Shown here: in pieces, positions 1 to 6,549 of the stretch
Layout: every line of letters starts with the position of its first letter
How positions within the stretch are numbered: the stretch's first letter is position 1
NCBI GenBank assembly: GCA_003505795.1
Contig: DNXT01000102.1
Coordinates: 1-13,065, forward strand
DNA length: 13,065 nucleotides
Reading direction: 5' to 3'
Origin: Lysobacteraceae bacterium
GTDB lineage: Bacteria > Pseudomonadota > Gammaproteobacteria > Xanthomonadales > Xanthomonadaceae
Position numbers and translations under genes: made by a program
The notes under the pieces: model-generated
What the model saw: the letters and a program-made list of their open reading frames with translations, nothing else
Told to the model about the DNA's origin: nothing
The model's database searches: none

Positions 1-631
1 GCGGCGCCGGCAGCACCGCCGCCAGCCGTGCCGCTTCGGCCGGCGAAAGGCGCGCGGCGTCCTTGCCCCAGAACTGGCGCGCCGCGGCCTGCACGCCATA
101 CACGCCGTCGCCGAACTCGGCGATGTTGGCGTAGACCTCGATGATCCGCCGCTTGGACCACAGCGCCTCGATCAGCACCGTGTACCAGGCTTCCAGGCCC
201 TTGCGCACCCAGCTGCGCCCCTGCCAGAGGAACAGGTTCTTCGCCACCTGCTGGCTGATCGTGCTGGCGCCGCGCAGGCGCCCGCCCCTGGCGTTGTGGT
301 CGCGCGCCTTCTCGATCGCCTGCAGGTCGAAACCGCGATGCAGCGGGAAACGCTGGTCCTCGGCCGCGACCAGGGAGATCGGGACGCTGGGCGCGATGCG
401 CTCCAGGTCGCGCCACTCGTGGCGAAGCCGGAAACTCCAGTCGCCGCTGCCCCAGGCGCCGACGCAGCGCCACGCCATCACCGAACTCACCGGCGGATCG
501 ACGAAGCGCAGCACCGCCACCTGCAGCACGCTGGCCACGGCAAACAGGAACGGCAACGCCAGCACCCAGCGCCACCAGCGGCGGCGCGCGGGCAGTGCCG
601 CGTCCTTGTGAATCCGGTCGTCCGCCCCCAT
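1..631 (-). CDS. mtgA: Monofunctional biosynthetic peptidoglycan transglycosylase MtgA (3' truncated by window edge)
   Basis: Inner-membrane GT51 glycosyltransferase that polymerises lipid II into glycan strands, without a transpeptidase domain. The visible 210 residues show a short basic N-terminus with one membrane anchor at about residues 21-43. The GT51 signature EDQRFPLHRGFD follows, with E91 as the expected catalytic glutamate. Next come GASTISQQVAKNLFLW (121-136), the RKGLEAW segment near 143-149, and VYANIAEFGDGVYG near 166-179. The end is cut by the window edge; the family usually has about 230-245 residues, so roughly 25-35 are missing. The start at 631 gives a sensible cytoplasmic tail before the anchor. 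It is divergent from hslO with 63 bp between the start codons, so the two promoters must lie close together or overlap. Motifs are seen directly; the function is family knowledge. Confidence 0.95.
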   Translation of the reverse strand, partial: MGADDRIHKDAALPARRRWWRWVLALPFLFAVASVLQVAVLRFVDPPVSSVMAWRCVGAWGSGDWSFRLRHEWRDLERIAPSVPISLVAAEDQRFPLHRGFDLQAIEKARDHNARGGRLRGASTISQQVAKNLFLWQGRSWVRKGLEAWYTVLIEALWSKRRIIEVYANIAEFGDGVYGVQAAARQFWGKDAARLSPAEAARLAAVLPAP

Positions 632-694
632 TGTCGCGTGATCCCCTCGAATCGATTGCCTGCTGCATTATCCGGCAACAGGAACCCGTCACCC

Positions 695-1603
695 ATGTCC
701 GAAATCCATTCCATGCCAGAGCCCGACCAGCTGACCCGCTTCCTGCTGCAGGAGGCCGGCGTGCGCGGCGTCCACGTGCGGCTGGGACCGGCCTGGCAGG
801 ACATCCTCGGCCAGTCCCGCTATCCGCGCCTGGCCAAGCGGCTGCTCGGCGAAGCCTGCGTCGCCTCGGCGCTGTTCACCGGCCACACCAAGGTCGACGG
901 CCGCCTGTCCATCCAGCTGCGCGGCAGCGAGCCGCTGCGCGCCCTGTTCGCCGAATGCACCGCGGCCGGCACCCTGCGCGGCATCGCCCAGGTGAGCGAA
1001 GGCCAGGACGCTCCGGCGGACCTGCGCGATCTCGGCGACTCCGCGCTGCTGGCGATCACGGTCGAGAATCCCGGGCTGGACCCGCGCGAACCGCAGCGCT
1101 ACCAGAGCCTGGTCGCGCTCGCCTCGGCCGAGCTCGGCGACGCGTTCGAGGCCTATTTCCGCCAGTCCGAGCAGTTGCCGACCCGCCTGCTGCTGGCGGC
1201 CGACGACGAGCATGCCGCGGGCCTGCTGCTGCAGAAGCTTCCGGGCGACGCCGGCGACGCCGACGGCTGGACCCGCATCGGCGCGCTGTTCGACACGCTG
1301 GCCGAGCCGGAACTGCTCGCGACCTCCGCGGGAGACCTCCTGCACCGGCTTTTCCACCAGCAGTCGCTGCAGGTGCTCGGCGCCCGGGACCTGTCCTTCG
1401 CCTGCTCCTGCTCGCGCGAGCGGGTCGAGGCGATGCTGCAGTCGCTCGGCGAGGAGGAGGCCCGCGCCGCCGCCGAGGCCACCGGCGCGGTCGAGGTCCG
1501 CTGCGAATTCTGCGGCAGGCAGTATCACTTCCCATTGACCGAATTCGGAGTATTGTTCGCCGAGGTGCCGGCGCATTCGCCGCCACCGGAAAGGTTGCAA
1601 TAG
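695..1603 (+). CDS. hslO: Hsp33 redox-regulated molecular chaperone
   Basis: Cytoplasmic holdase that is inactive when reduced and zinc-bound, and is switched on by oxidative stress combined with unfolding. The 302-residue protein has the usual Hsp33 length. The N-terminal domain begins DQLTRFLLQEAGVRG and contains the family stretch SEQLPTRLLLAADDE near 158-172. The C-terminal redox switch is intact: CSC at 237/239 within CSCSRER, and CEFC at 270/273, which together are the four zinc-binding cysteines. The frame is open upstream of 695, but that extension is arginine-rich and lies antisense to mtgA, so it is rejected. A weak AGGA lies at about 680-683. A second in-frame ATG at 713 (residue 7) would give the MPxxDQL start seen in E. 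coli Hsp33 and remains possible. No terminator is obvious between it and the next gene. Confidence 0.96.
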   Translation: MSEIHSMPEPDQLTRFLLQEAGVRGVHVRLGPAWQDILGQSRYPRLAKRLLGEACVASALFTGHTKVDGRLSIQLRGSEPLRALFAECTAAGTLRGIAQVSEGQDAPADLRDLGDSALLAITVENPGLDPREPQRYQSLVALASAELGDAFEAYFRQSEQLPTRLLLAADDEHAAGLLLQKLPGDAGDADGWTRIGALFDTLAEPELLATSAGDLLHRLFHQQSLQVLGARDLSFACSCSRERVEAMLQSLGEEEARAAAEATGAVEVRCEFCGRQYHFPLTEFGVLFAEVPAHSPPPERLQ

Positions 1604-1639
1604 TCAAGTAACGAGTTGCGTTCTGGGGAGGACGGGGAC

Positions 1640-1668
1640 TTGTTAAATATTCATAAACACCCTAGCAT
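1640..1668 (+). promoter_or_regulatory. Candidate sigma-70 promoter upstream of the secreted protein gene
   Basis: TTGTTA at 1640-1645 (4 of 6 to the -35 consensus) and TAGCAT at 1663-1668 (4 of 6 to the -10 consensus) are separated by exactly 17 bp. They sit in the only AT-rich patch of the 120-bp gap after hslO. This would start transcription near 1675, about 49 bases before the ATG at 1724, and suggests the gene is not merely read through from hslO. This is an inference from pattern only. Confidence 0.4.
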
Positions 1669-1723
1669 CTTCACCCCGGCTTCCCGGGAACTTAACGCCT
1701 GTCTCGGTGTCTGAACGCACGTC

Positions 1724-2572
1724 ATGCGAAACCTGCTGCGCCTGCCCCTAGCCCTGATGATCGCCCTCGCGGCGGCCACGGGCGCGCATGCGCAGAGCCG
1801 GGACAACGGCACCGTGTTGCCGGTCTGGAACAAGGGCAGCGGCAAGGTCGAGGCGTTCCTCTACCTCGAACCCACCGGCGAGCAGAAGGCCGGCGCGCGC
1901 TGGCATTTCGGCCGTAACTCGCTCGATGCCGCGTTCGGCCTTTCCTCCGGCGACTCGCTCGGCCTGCTGTGCAACAGCAGCCGCGGCACCAGCATCAGCG
2001 GGCTGGCCAGCCACTGCATGCTCGCCAGCCTGGGCGACGACGATGACGACCTGGACCGCCACATTTCCGCGACGGCCGGCTTCAACCGTCCCGGCGGGCG
2101 CATGGCGGTCAGTGCCGGCACCGGGCGCGACACGCTTCCGGCATGGCTGACCGGCAACGTGAAGTCGCCCTCCAGCCGGATGGAGCAGAACGACCTGACC
2201 GTGTTCGGCCAGAAGAACATCGGCCGCGAGGGCTTCGTCTCCATCGGCGGCACCTATGCCAAGGCCCGGCTGGTCCCCCTGTCCGATGCGACCCCGGCCC
2301 TGGCCGATCGCTGGGACAGCAAGACCCTCAGCATCGGCGGCGGCTACGGTGCCTTCAGCGCCAACATCGTCGGCCGCGTCGTCGACGTCCCGGGACAGCC
2401 GGAGAAATGGGAAGGCCTGGGCCTGGGCCTGACCTGGCGGACCCCGTGGAGCGGCCAGCTCACGGTCGGCGCCGAGAACATCGTGACCCGCGGCAAGAAT
2501 CCCTTCGCCCCCAACAACGACAGCAACAGCGACGGCACGGTCCCCTACGTGAGATACGAGCAGGACCTGTAA
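1724..2572 (+). CDS. Secreted, beta-strand-rich hypothetical protein (possible outer-membrane barrel)
   Basis: I do not recognise the family. The 282-residue product has a clear Sec signal peptide: basic MRNLLR, a hydrophobic core, and an AHA cleavage site between residues 23 and 24. The mature protein is rich in glycine and alternating hydrophobic/polar stretches typical of beta strands, such as KVEAFLYLEP, DLTVFGQKNIG, FVSIGGTYAKARL, LSIGGGYGAFSANIVGRV and GQLTVGAENIV. It ends in VRYEQDL, which would suit a small outer-membrane barrel or periplasmic beta protein. Five aspartates in a row at 105-109 look like an exposed loop, and two cysteines (C83, C98) could form a disulfide. The gene has its own candidate promoter and a hairpin terminator, so it is probably monocistronic. 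No clear Shine-Dalgarno precedes the ATG. Barrel topology is inferred. Confidence 0.85.
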   Translation: MRNLLRLPLALMIALAAATGAHAQSRDNGTVLPVWNKGSGKVEAFLYLEPTGEQKAGARWHFGRNSLDAAFGLSSGDSLGLLCNSSRGTSISGLASHCMLASLGDDDDDLDRHISATAGFNRPGGRMAVSAGTGRDTLPAWLTGNVKSPSSRMEQNDLTVFGQKNIGREGFVSIGGTYAKARLVPLSDATPALADRWDSKTLSIGGGYGAFSANIVGRVVDVPGQPEKWEGLGLGLTWRTPWSGQLTVGAENIVTRGKNPFAPNNDSNSDGTVPYVRYEQDL

Positions 2573-2599
2573 GTCGCCGGAAAACATGGAAATTCCAGG

Positions 2600-2633
2600 A
2601 GGCGCGACCTGAACGGGGTTGCGCCTTCTTCGT
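2600..2633 (+). terminator. Probable rho-independent terminator after the secreted protein gene
   Basis: AGGCGCGACC (2600-2609) pairs with GGTTGCGCCT (2617-2626) with one G-U pair, over a 7-base loop. The T-rich tract TTCTTCGTT follows. It lies 27 bp after the stop codon and insulates the gene from the receptor downstream. Confidence 0.7.
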
Positions 2634-2792
2634 TGCAGCAGCAGGGCCGATTTCACGCAGCCCTCCCCATCCATTAACGGGACTTTAATTCTTCCTCCAA
2701 CGCATATACCATCGGTTCACCCTGACGGTTTTGGCTCCGCTCTTTTCGGAACCCCTGCAGGCAAACCCTTGGCAGTACCCAAGATCTCACTT

Positions 2793-2800
2793 GGAGAGAG
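2793..2800 (+). promoter_or_regulatory. Ribosome binding site fixing the receptor start
   Basis: GGAGAGAG lies 5 bases before the ATG at 2806. It is the strongest Shine-Dalgarno in the window and decides for this start over the in-frame ATG at 2731, which would put 25 non-signal residues ahead of a good signal peptide. Confidence 0.75.
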
Positions 2801-2805
2801 AGCTA

Positions 2806-5640
2806 ATGAATTGCAAGTCCAACAAGCTGCGCGACGCAGTCGTGCTCGCGCTGGTCGTGGGCGCCGGCGGCGCTGCCGCTCCCGCCTTCGCCCAGGACAC
2901 CACGGCCACCACCAACCTGGACAAGATCGAAGTCACCGGCTCGCGTATCCGCGGCTCCGAAATGGAGACCCAGCAGCCGGTGATCTCGCTGGATCGCCAG
3001 ACGCTCGAGAAGCAGGGCTTCACCTCGGTCGCCGACGTTCTGCAGAACCTCACCTCCGCAGGCTCGCCCGCCATCGCACGCGCCGAAGCGCTCGCTTCGG
3101 GTGAGAACGTCGGCGGTTACTACATCGACATCCGCAACCTGGGCGCGCCGCGCACCCTGGTGCTGATGAACGGCAAGCGTCTCGGTGCGACCACCGGCGG
3201 CTATCAGGACCTGAGCCAGATTCCGTTCTCGGCCATCGAGCGCATCGACATCCTGAAGGACGGCGCCTCTTCGATCTACGGCTCCGACGCGATTGCCGGC
3301 GTGGTCAATGTCATCACCCGCAAGCGCTTCGATGGCGCCGAGGCTGGCGTGTACTTCGGCCAGTACAGCCAAGGCGACGGCGATACCGAGCAGTACTCCT
3401 TCACCATCGGCTCGCAGGGCGAGCGTGGCGGCGTGACGCTCTCCGCCGAATACAACAAGCAGGACCCGGTATTCGCCAAGGACCGCGAGTTCAGCAAGTA
3501 TGGCAACGCTGGTCCCGACTACCCGGGTTCGGGCTGGAGCCCGGTGAGCCACAATGGCTCGTGGTCGGGTCCCTGCGGCCCGGGCGGCGCCACCACGTGG
3601 TGCACACTGAACGAAGGTGGCGATCCGACCAACGTGGCGGACTATCATCCGCTCACCGCAGACGAGTACGCCAACTCGAACGAGCAGATGTTCCTGCAGA
3701 CCGGCATCGAGCGTAAGTCGCTGTACGCCAATGCGAACTACGATCTGACCGACAGCATCACCTTCAACGCGGACCTGCTGTACAACCACCGCACCACCGA
3801 CCAGCAGATCGCCGGCTATCCGTACCAGTCGGGCTCGTTCGGCACGCCGCTGGATGCCGACAGCGCGTTCAATCCGGTTGGAACCGATGTCGCCTTCCGC
3901 CGCCGCCTGTGGGAAGTGCCGCGCACCACCCAGAGCGAACTGAAGACGATCCGCTTCGCCCCGACGATCAGCGGCTACTTCGAGGTGGGCGAGAAGGCGT
4001 GGGACTGGGACGTCGGTGCACTGTGGAACCGCAACGATTCGGTCAAGACCGGTCACGGCGACATGAGCCTGATCGCGGCCGAGCAGGCACTTGGCCCGTC
4101 CTTCATCAACGCCAACGGCGTCGCGCAGTGCGGCACCGCCGCCGATCCGATCGATCTGGGTTCGTGCCGTCCGTGGAATCCGCTGCTGCCCTACGGCGTG
4201 GCCGGCCAGGGCTCGCTTGCCGATCCGGACCTGCAGACCTTCCTGTTCCCGTATTACACCGACACCGGTCGCGTTAAGACCAACAGCTATACCGCCAACC
4301 TGTCGGGCAGCATCGTCACCCTGCCAGCCGGCGATCTCGGCTTGGCCGTGGGTTATGAGCACCGCGAAGAAATCGGTCGCTTCGTGCCCGACGCGTTCAA
4401 CCAGTCAGGTCAGAGCACTGGCCTGGCGGCGACGACGACCGAAGGCGAGTACGAGCTGGACGAGTTCTACCTCGAGCTGAATGTTCCGATCCTGTCGGAT
4501 CTGCCGTTCGCCAAGGAGCTGACCTTCAACGTGGCCAGCCGCTACTCGGACTACAGCAACTTCGGCGACACCATCAACTCGAAGTTCGGCTTCGTGTGGC
4601 GTCCGCTGGACGAACTGCTGGTTCGCGGCACGTATGCCGAAGGCTTCCGCGCTCCGACCATCGACAACCTGTACGGCGGCATCGGCAGCAGCTTCGAGTC
4701 CTACGTCGATCCGTGCGGCATCGGCGCACCGGCCAGTGTCAACGGTAATGCCGCGTGTAATGCCGCTGGCGTGCCACTGGGCTACACCCAGCTCGGCCAG
4801 GGCCTGACCCCCTGCACGACGTATCCGTGCCAGACGCCAGACCAGTTCATCAGCGGCTCCAACCCGAACCTGCTGCCGGAGAAGTCCAAGAGCCGCACCG
4901 CCGGCCTGGTCTGGAGCCCGCGCTGGGTCGAAGGTCTGACCGTCTCGCTTGACTGGTACCGCTACGAGCTGAGCGACGCCATCATCTCCGACAGCGTCGA
5001 CCGCATCCTGCGTGATTGCTATGTGCTCGGCAATTCCGCGCGTTGCGACGGCATCACCCGCGCCGCCGACGGTCACATCACCAGCATGTTCTTCGGCCTG
5101 GCCAACTTGGGCAGCCTGGAGACCGAAGGCTATGACCTCGGCATCAAGTACCGTCTGCCGGAGCTGGGCATCGGTCAGTTCACCATCGACTGGCAGAACA
5201 GCTACGTCAGCAAGTACGACGAAGCCAGCCAGAACAGCGATGGCGAAGACATCATGGTCGGCGGCGTCGGTGCCGATGGCGTGTTCCGCCTGCGTTCCAA
5301 CCTGGGCATCAACTGGGAACTGGGCGACTTCGGCGTGAACTACACCGCCCGCTACTACTCGGGCATGAAGGAAAGCTGCGTCACCAACCGTCCTTGCACC
5401 GATCCTGACCACTTCGCCAATGGCGAAGCCGATCCGATCCGCTGGACGGGCTCCAACACCTTCCATGACCTGCAGGTCAGCTGGAAGGCACCGTGGAACG
5501 CTTCGATCGCAATCGGTGCGAACAACGTGTTCGATCACCGCGCTGCGATCATGTTCTCGGCTCCGAGCAGCAACTTCCCGTACTACGGTGGCTTCGATAT
5601 CGGCCGCTTCATCTACGCGAAGTACACCCAGCGCTTCTAA
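2806..5640 (+). CDS. TonB-dependent outer-membrane receptor
   Basis: Energy-coupled outer-membrane transporter of 944 residues. It begins with a signal peptide cleaved after AFA (29/30), followed by a TonB-box-like stretch DKIEVTGSR (39-47). The plug domain (about 55-172) carries the family motifs IRNLGAPRTLVLMNGKR, ERIDILKDGASSIYGSDA and GVVNVITRK. The remaining part, about 180-944, is the beta barrel; EGFRAPTIDNLYGG, NPNLLPEKSKS and NVFDHR are typical barrel motifs. It ends in phenylalanine (YAKYTQRF), the usual outer-membrane assembly signal. The substrate cannot be read from sequence. The mature part holds twelve cysteines, all in six closely spaced pairs (257/266, 442/454, 637/651, 670/675, 738/747, 858/864), likely loop disulfides. 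It stands alone between terminators, with no transporter or enzyme neighbours in the same unit. CGT and GGT codons are commoner than in neighbouring genes, consistent with high expression. Confidence 0.97.
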   Translation: MNCKSNKLRDAVVLALVVGAGGAAAPAFAQDTTATTNLDKIEVTGSRIRGSEMETQQPVISLDRQTLEKQGFTSVADVLQNLTSAGSPAIARAEALASGENVGGYYIDIRNLGAPRTLVLMNGKRLGATTGGYQDLSQIPFSAIERIDILKDGASSIYGSDAIAGVVNVITRKRFDGAEAGVYFGQYSQGDGDTEQYSFTIGSQGERGGVTLSAEYNKQDPVFAKDREFSKYGNAGPDYPGSGWSPVSHNGSWSGPCGPGGATTWCTLNEGGDPTNVADYHPLTADEYANSNEQMFLQTGIERKSLYANANYDLTDSITFNADLLYNHRTTDQQIAGYPYQSGSFGTPLDADSAFNPVGTDVAFRRRLWEVPRTTQSELKTIRFAPTISGYFEVGEKAWDWDVGALWNRNDSVKTGHGDMSLIAAEQALGPSFINANGVAQCGTAADPIDLGSCRPWNPLLPYGVAGQGSLADPDLQTFLFPYYTDTGRVKTNSYTANLSGSIVTLPAGDLGLAVGYEHREEIGRFVPDAFNQSGQSTGLAATTTEGEYELDEFYLELNVPILSDLPFAKELTFNVASRYSDYSNFGDTINSKFGFVWRPLDELLVRGTYAEGFRAPTIDNLYGGIGSSFESYVDPCGIGAPASVNGNAACNAAGVPLGYTQLGQGLTPCTTYPCQTPDQFISGSNPNLLPEKSKSRTAGLVWSPRWVEGLTVSLDWYRYELSDAIISDSVDRILRDCYVLGNSARCDGITRAADGHITSMFFGLANLGSLETEGYDLGIKYRLPELGIGQFTIDWQNSYVSKYDEASQNSDGEDIMVGGVGADGVFRLRSNLGINWELGDFGVNYTARYYSGMKESCVTNRPCTDPDHFANGEADPIRWTGSNTFHDLQVSWKAPWNASIAIGANNVFDHRAAIMFSAPSSNFPYYGGFDIGRFIYAKYTQRF

Positions 5641-5653
5641 GCGTCTGGCACAA

Positions 5654-5673
5654 CCCCGCAATGGACTGCGGGG
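5654..5673 (+). repeat. Hairpin just after the receptor gene
   Basis: CCCCGCA (5654-5660) and TGCGGGG (5667-5673) form a perfect 7-bp stem with a 6-base loop, 13 bp after the stop codon. No T run follows, so it is probably a 3'-end stabilising or pausing hairpin ahead of the main terminator. Confidence 0.5.
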
Positions 5674-5688
5674 GATTGGGATATGAAG

Positions 5689-5718
5689 ATGGCCCCGGGA
5701 AACCGGGGCCATTTTTTT
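5689..5718 (+). terminator. Strong rho-independent terminator of the receptor gene
   Basis: A perfect 10-bp stem, ATGGCCCCGG (5689-5698) with CCGGGGCCAT (5703-5712), closes a GAAA tetraloop and is followed by a run of seven T (5712-5718). The receptor and the tetR gene converge here. On the minus strand only a weak T-rich tract follows the stem, so termination in the other direction is less certain; I see no other terminator for tetR. Confidence 0.93.
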
Positions 5719-5796
5719 GCCTTCTAGCGCTATTGGGCTTCACTATCGCAGGCTGCCCACTGCATGCTCATCTGCTGTATCGAGTCATAACGTCGC

Positions 5797-6405
5797 TTAC
5801 CCCGGGATCAACGTCTGGATCACATGCTCGACGTAGGCCTCGAACTCCTCGCGCGCCTGCTTGGGCTGCTGCAGCTGCAATGACAGCTGCAGGAAGCCGA
5901 CGTAGGCGGCATAGGCCAGGCGCGCGCGATGCTGGGCGTCGGTGCGGCTGAGGCCGGCCTGGCGGAACGAGGCCACCAGGTAGTCCATGCGGCGCTGCGA
6001 AACCCGGTCGATCACCGGGCGCACCGCCGGGTGATCCAGCGCCTTCAGCAGCTCGCTGTAGATGACATGCGGCTTGACCTCGTGCGCGACCAGCTGGAAC
6101 AGCGCGCGCAGGCGCACGCTCGGGTCGGCCACTTCCTCCAGGCTGCCGAACACCTGTTCCTGCTCGAACAGCTCCCAGCGCTCCAGCGCGGCCTGGAGCA
6201 ACGCATCCCGCGACGGGAAATGCCAGTAGAAGCTGCCCTTGGTGACGCCCAGGCGGCGCGCCAGCGGCTCGACCGCGACCGCTCCCACGCCTTGCTCGGC
6301 AATCAGGTCCAACGCGGCCTGCGCCCAATCTTCCGCGCTGAGGCGTGTATTGCGGCCATTGCCGCCGCGCGCCGGGGAGGAACCCGAATCGTTATCGTCG
6401 CTCAT
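5797..6405 (-). CDS. TetR/AcrR-family transcriptional repressor
   Basis: DNA-binding regulator of 202 residues, the usual TetR size. The N-terminal helix-turn-helix spans about residues 24-70 (ALDLIAEQGVGAVAVEPLAR, then LGVTKGSFYWHFPSRDALL); the recognition helix lies near 53-60. The rest is the helical ligand-binding and dimer domain. The chosen ATG at 6405 (MSDDND) leaves a polar 20-residue tail before the domain; a TTG at 6465 would add 20 residues but lacks support. The initiation region has no good Shine-Dalgarno. It is divergent from the hydrolase-fadE cluster across 137 bp that contain two palindromes, which makes it the likely repressor of that cluster. Its ligand is probably an acyl-CoA or a related lipid, an inference from context only. 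Half-sites near its own start (CCATAC at 6418, GTATG at 6440) hint at autoregulation. Confidence 0.92.
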   Translation of the reverse strand: MSDDNDSGSSPARGGNGRNTRLSAEDWAQAALDLIAEQGVGAVAVEPLARRLGVTKGSFYWHFPSRDALLQAALERWELFEQEQVFGSLEEVADPSVRLRALFQLVAHEVKPHVIYSELLKALDHPAVRPVIDRVSQRRMDYLVASFRQAGLSRTDAQHRARLAYAAYVGFLQLSLQLQQPKQAREEFEAYVEHVIQTLIPG

Positions 6406-6490
6406 CGGTCGATTTAACCATACGCCACGGTTGGTTGCAGTATGTAGCGCCGGAATGGCCGGCAAGGCGCAGTCGATTCAGTCACTTACA

Positions 6491-6512
6491 CTCCATACCC
6501 AGGAGTATTGAC
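6491..6512. promoter_or_regulatory. Second, imperfect TetR-type operator (O2)
   Basis: TCCATAC (6492-6498), 6 bp, then GTATTGA (6505-6511): the same half-site and spacing as the perfect palindrome at 6526-6549, with one mismatch in the right half. Over 22 aligned bases, 15 are identical to it. Its right half overlaps the TTGACA -35 box. The two centres are 36 bp apart. Assignment to the neighbouring TetR protein is inferred. Confidence 0.55.
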
Positions 6513-6540
6513 AGCGAACCGGATGCGTCCATACTATAAA
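6508..6540 (+). promoter_or_regulatory. Promoter of the hydrolase-fadE cluster, predicted leaderless start
   Basis: A perfect -35 hexamer TTGACA lies at 6508-6513, its first base exactly 35 bp before the ATG at 6543. The best-placed -10 is CATACT at 6530-6535 (4 of 6, spacer 16, with the key A and final T present). TACTAT at 6533-6538 with a 19-bp spacer is the alternative. Either places the transcription start at or within about 2 bases of the A of the ATG. No Shine-Dalgarno precedes that ATG. Confidence 0.65.
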
Positions 6541-6549
6541 GTATGGACG
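6526..6549. promoter_or_regulatory. Perfect 24-bp palindromic operator (O1) over the start of the hydrolase gene
   Basis: CGTCCATACT (6526-6535), ATAA, then AGTATGGACG (6540-6549): 10-bp arms with no mismatch. Length and symmetry fit the operator of a TetR-family dimer. It covers the -10 region, the predicted transcription start and the first codons, so bound repressor would block RNA polymerase. The palindrome is seen directly; the binding protein is inferred from the divergent tetR gene. Confidence 0.8.

Noticed and set aside
296..694. Upstream extension of the hslO frame
   Set aside because: It lies antisense to mtgA, reads as Arg/His/Gln-rich, and Hsp33 homology begins only after the ATG at 695.
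1675..1690. CCCGG...CCGGG inverted repeat upstream of the secreted protein gene
   Set aside because: Only 5-bp arms of pure GC, expected by chance in this composition.
2733..2753. GGCTCCG...CGGAACC hairpin in the receptor leader, possible attenuator or riboswitch
   Set aside because: The stem has a mismatch and is short, and there is no T run or recognisable riboswitch core. I also could not find a convincing promoter in 2634-2792.
2803..4362. 519-codon minus-strand frame opposite the TonB receptor
   Set aside because: Shadow frame; the plus strand has a complete signal peptide, plug and barrel.
6406..6465. TTG start at 6465 for the TetR regulator
   Set aside because: It adds 20 residues unlike the family and has no better ribosome binding site; the ATG at 6405 is the simpler choice.
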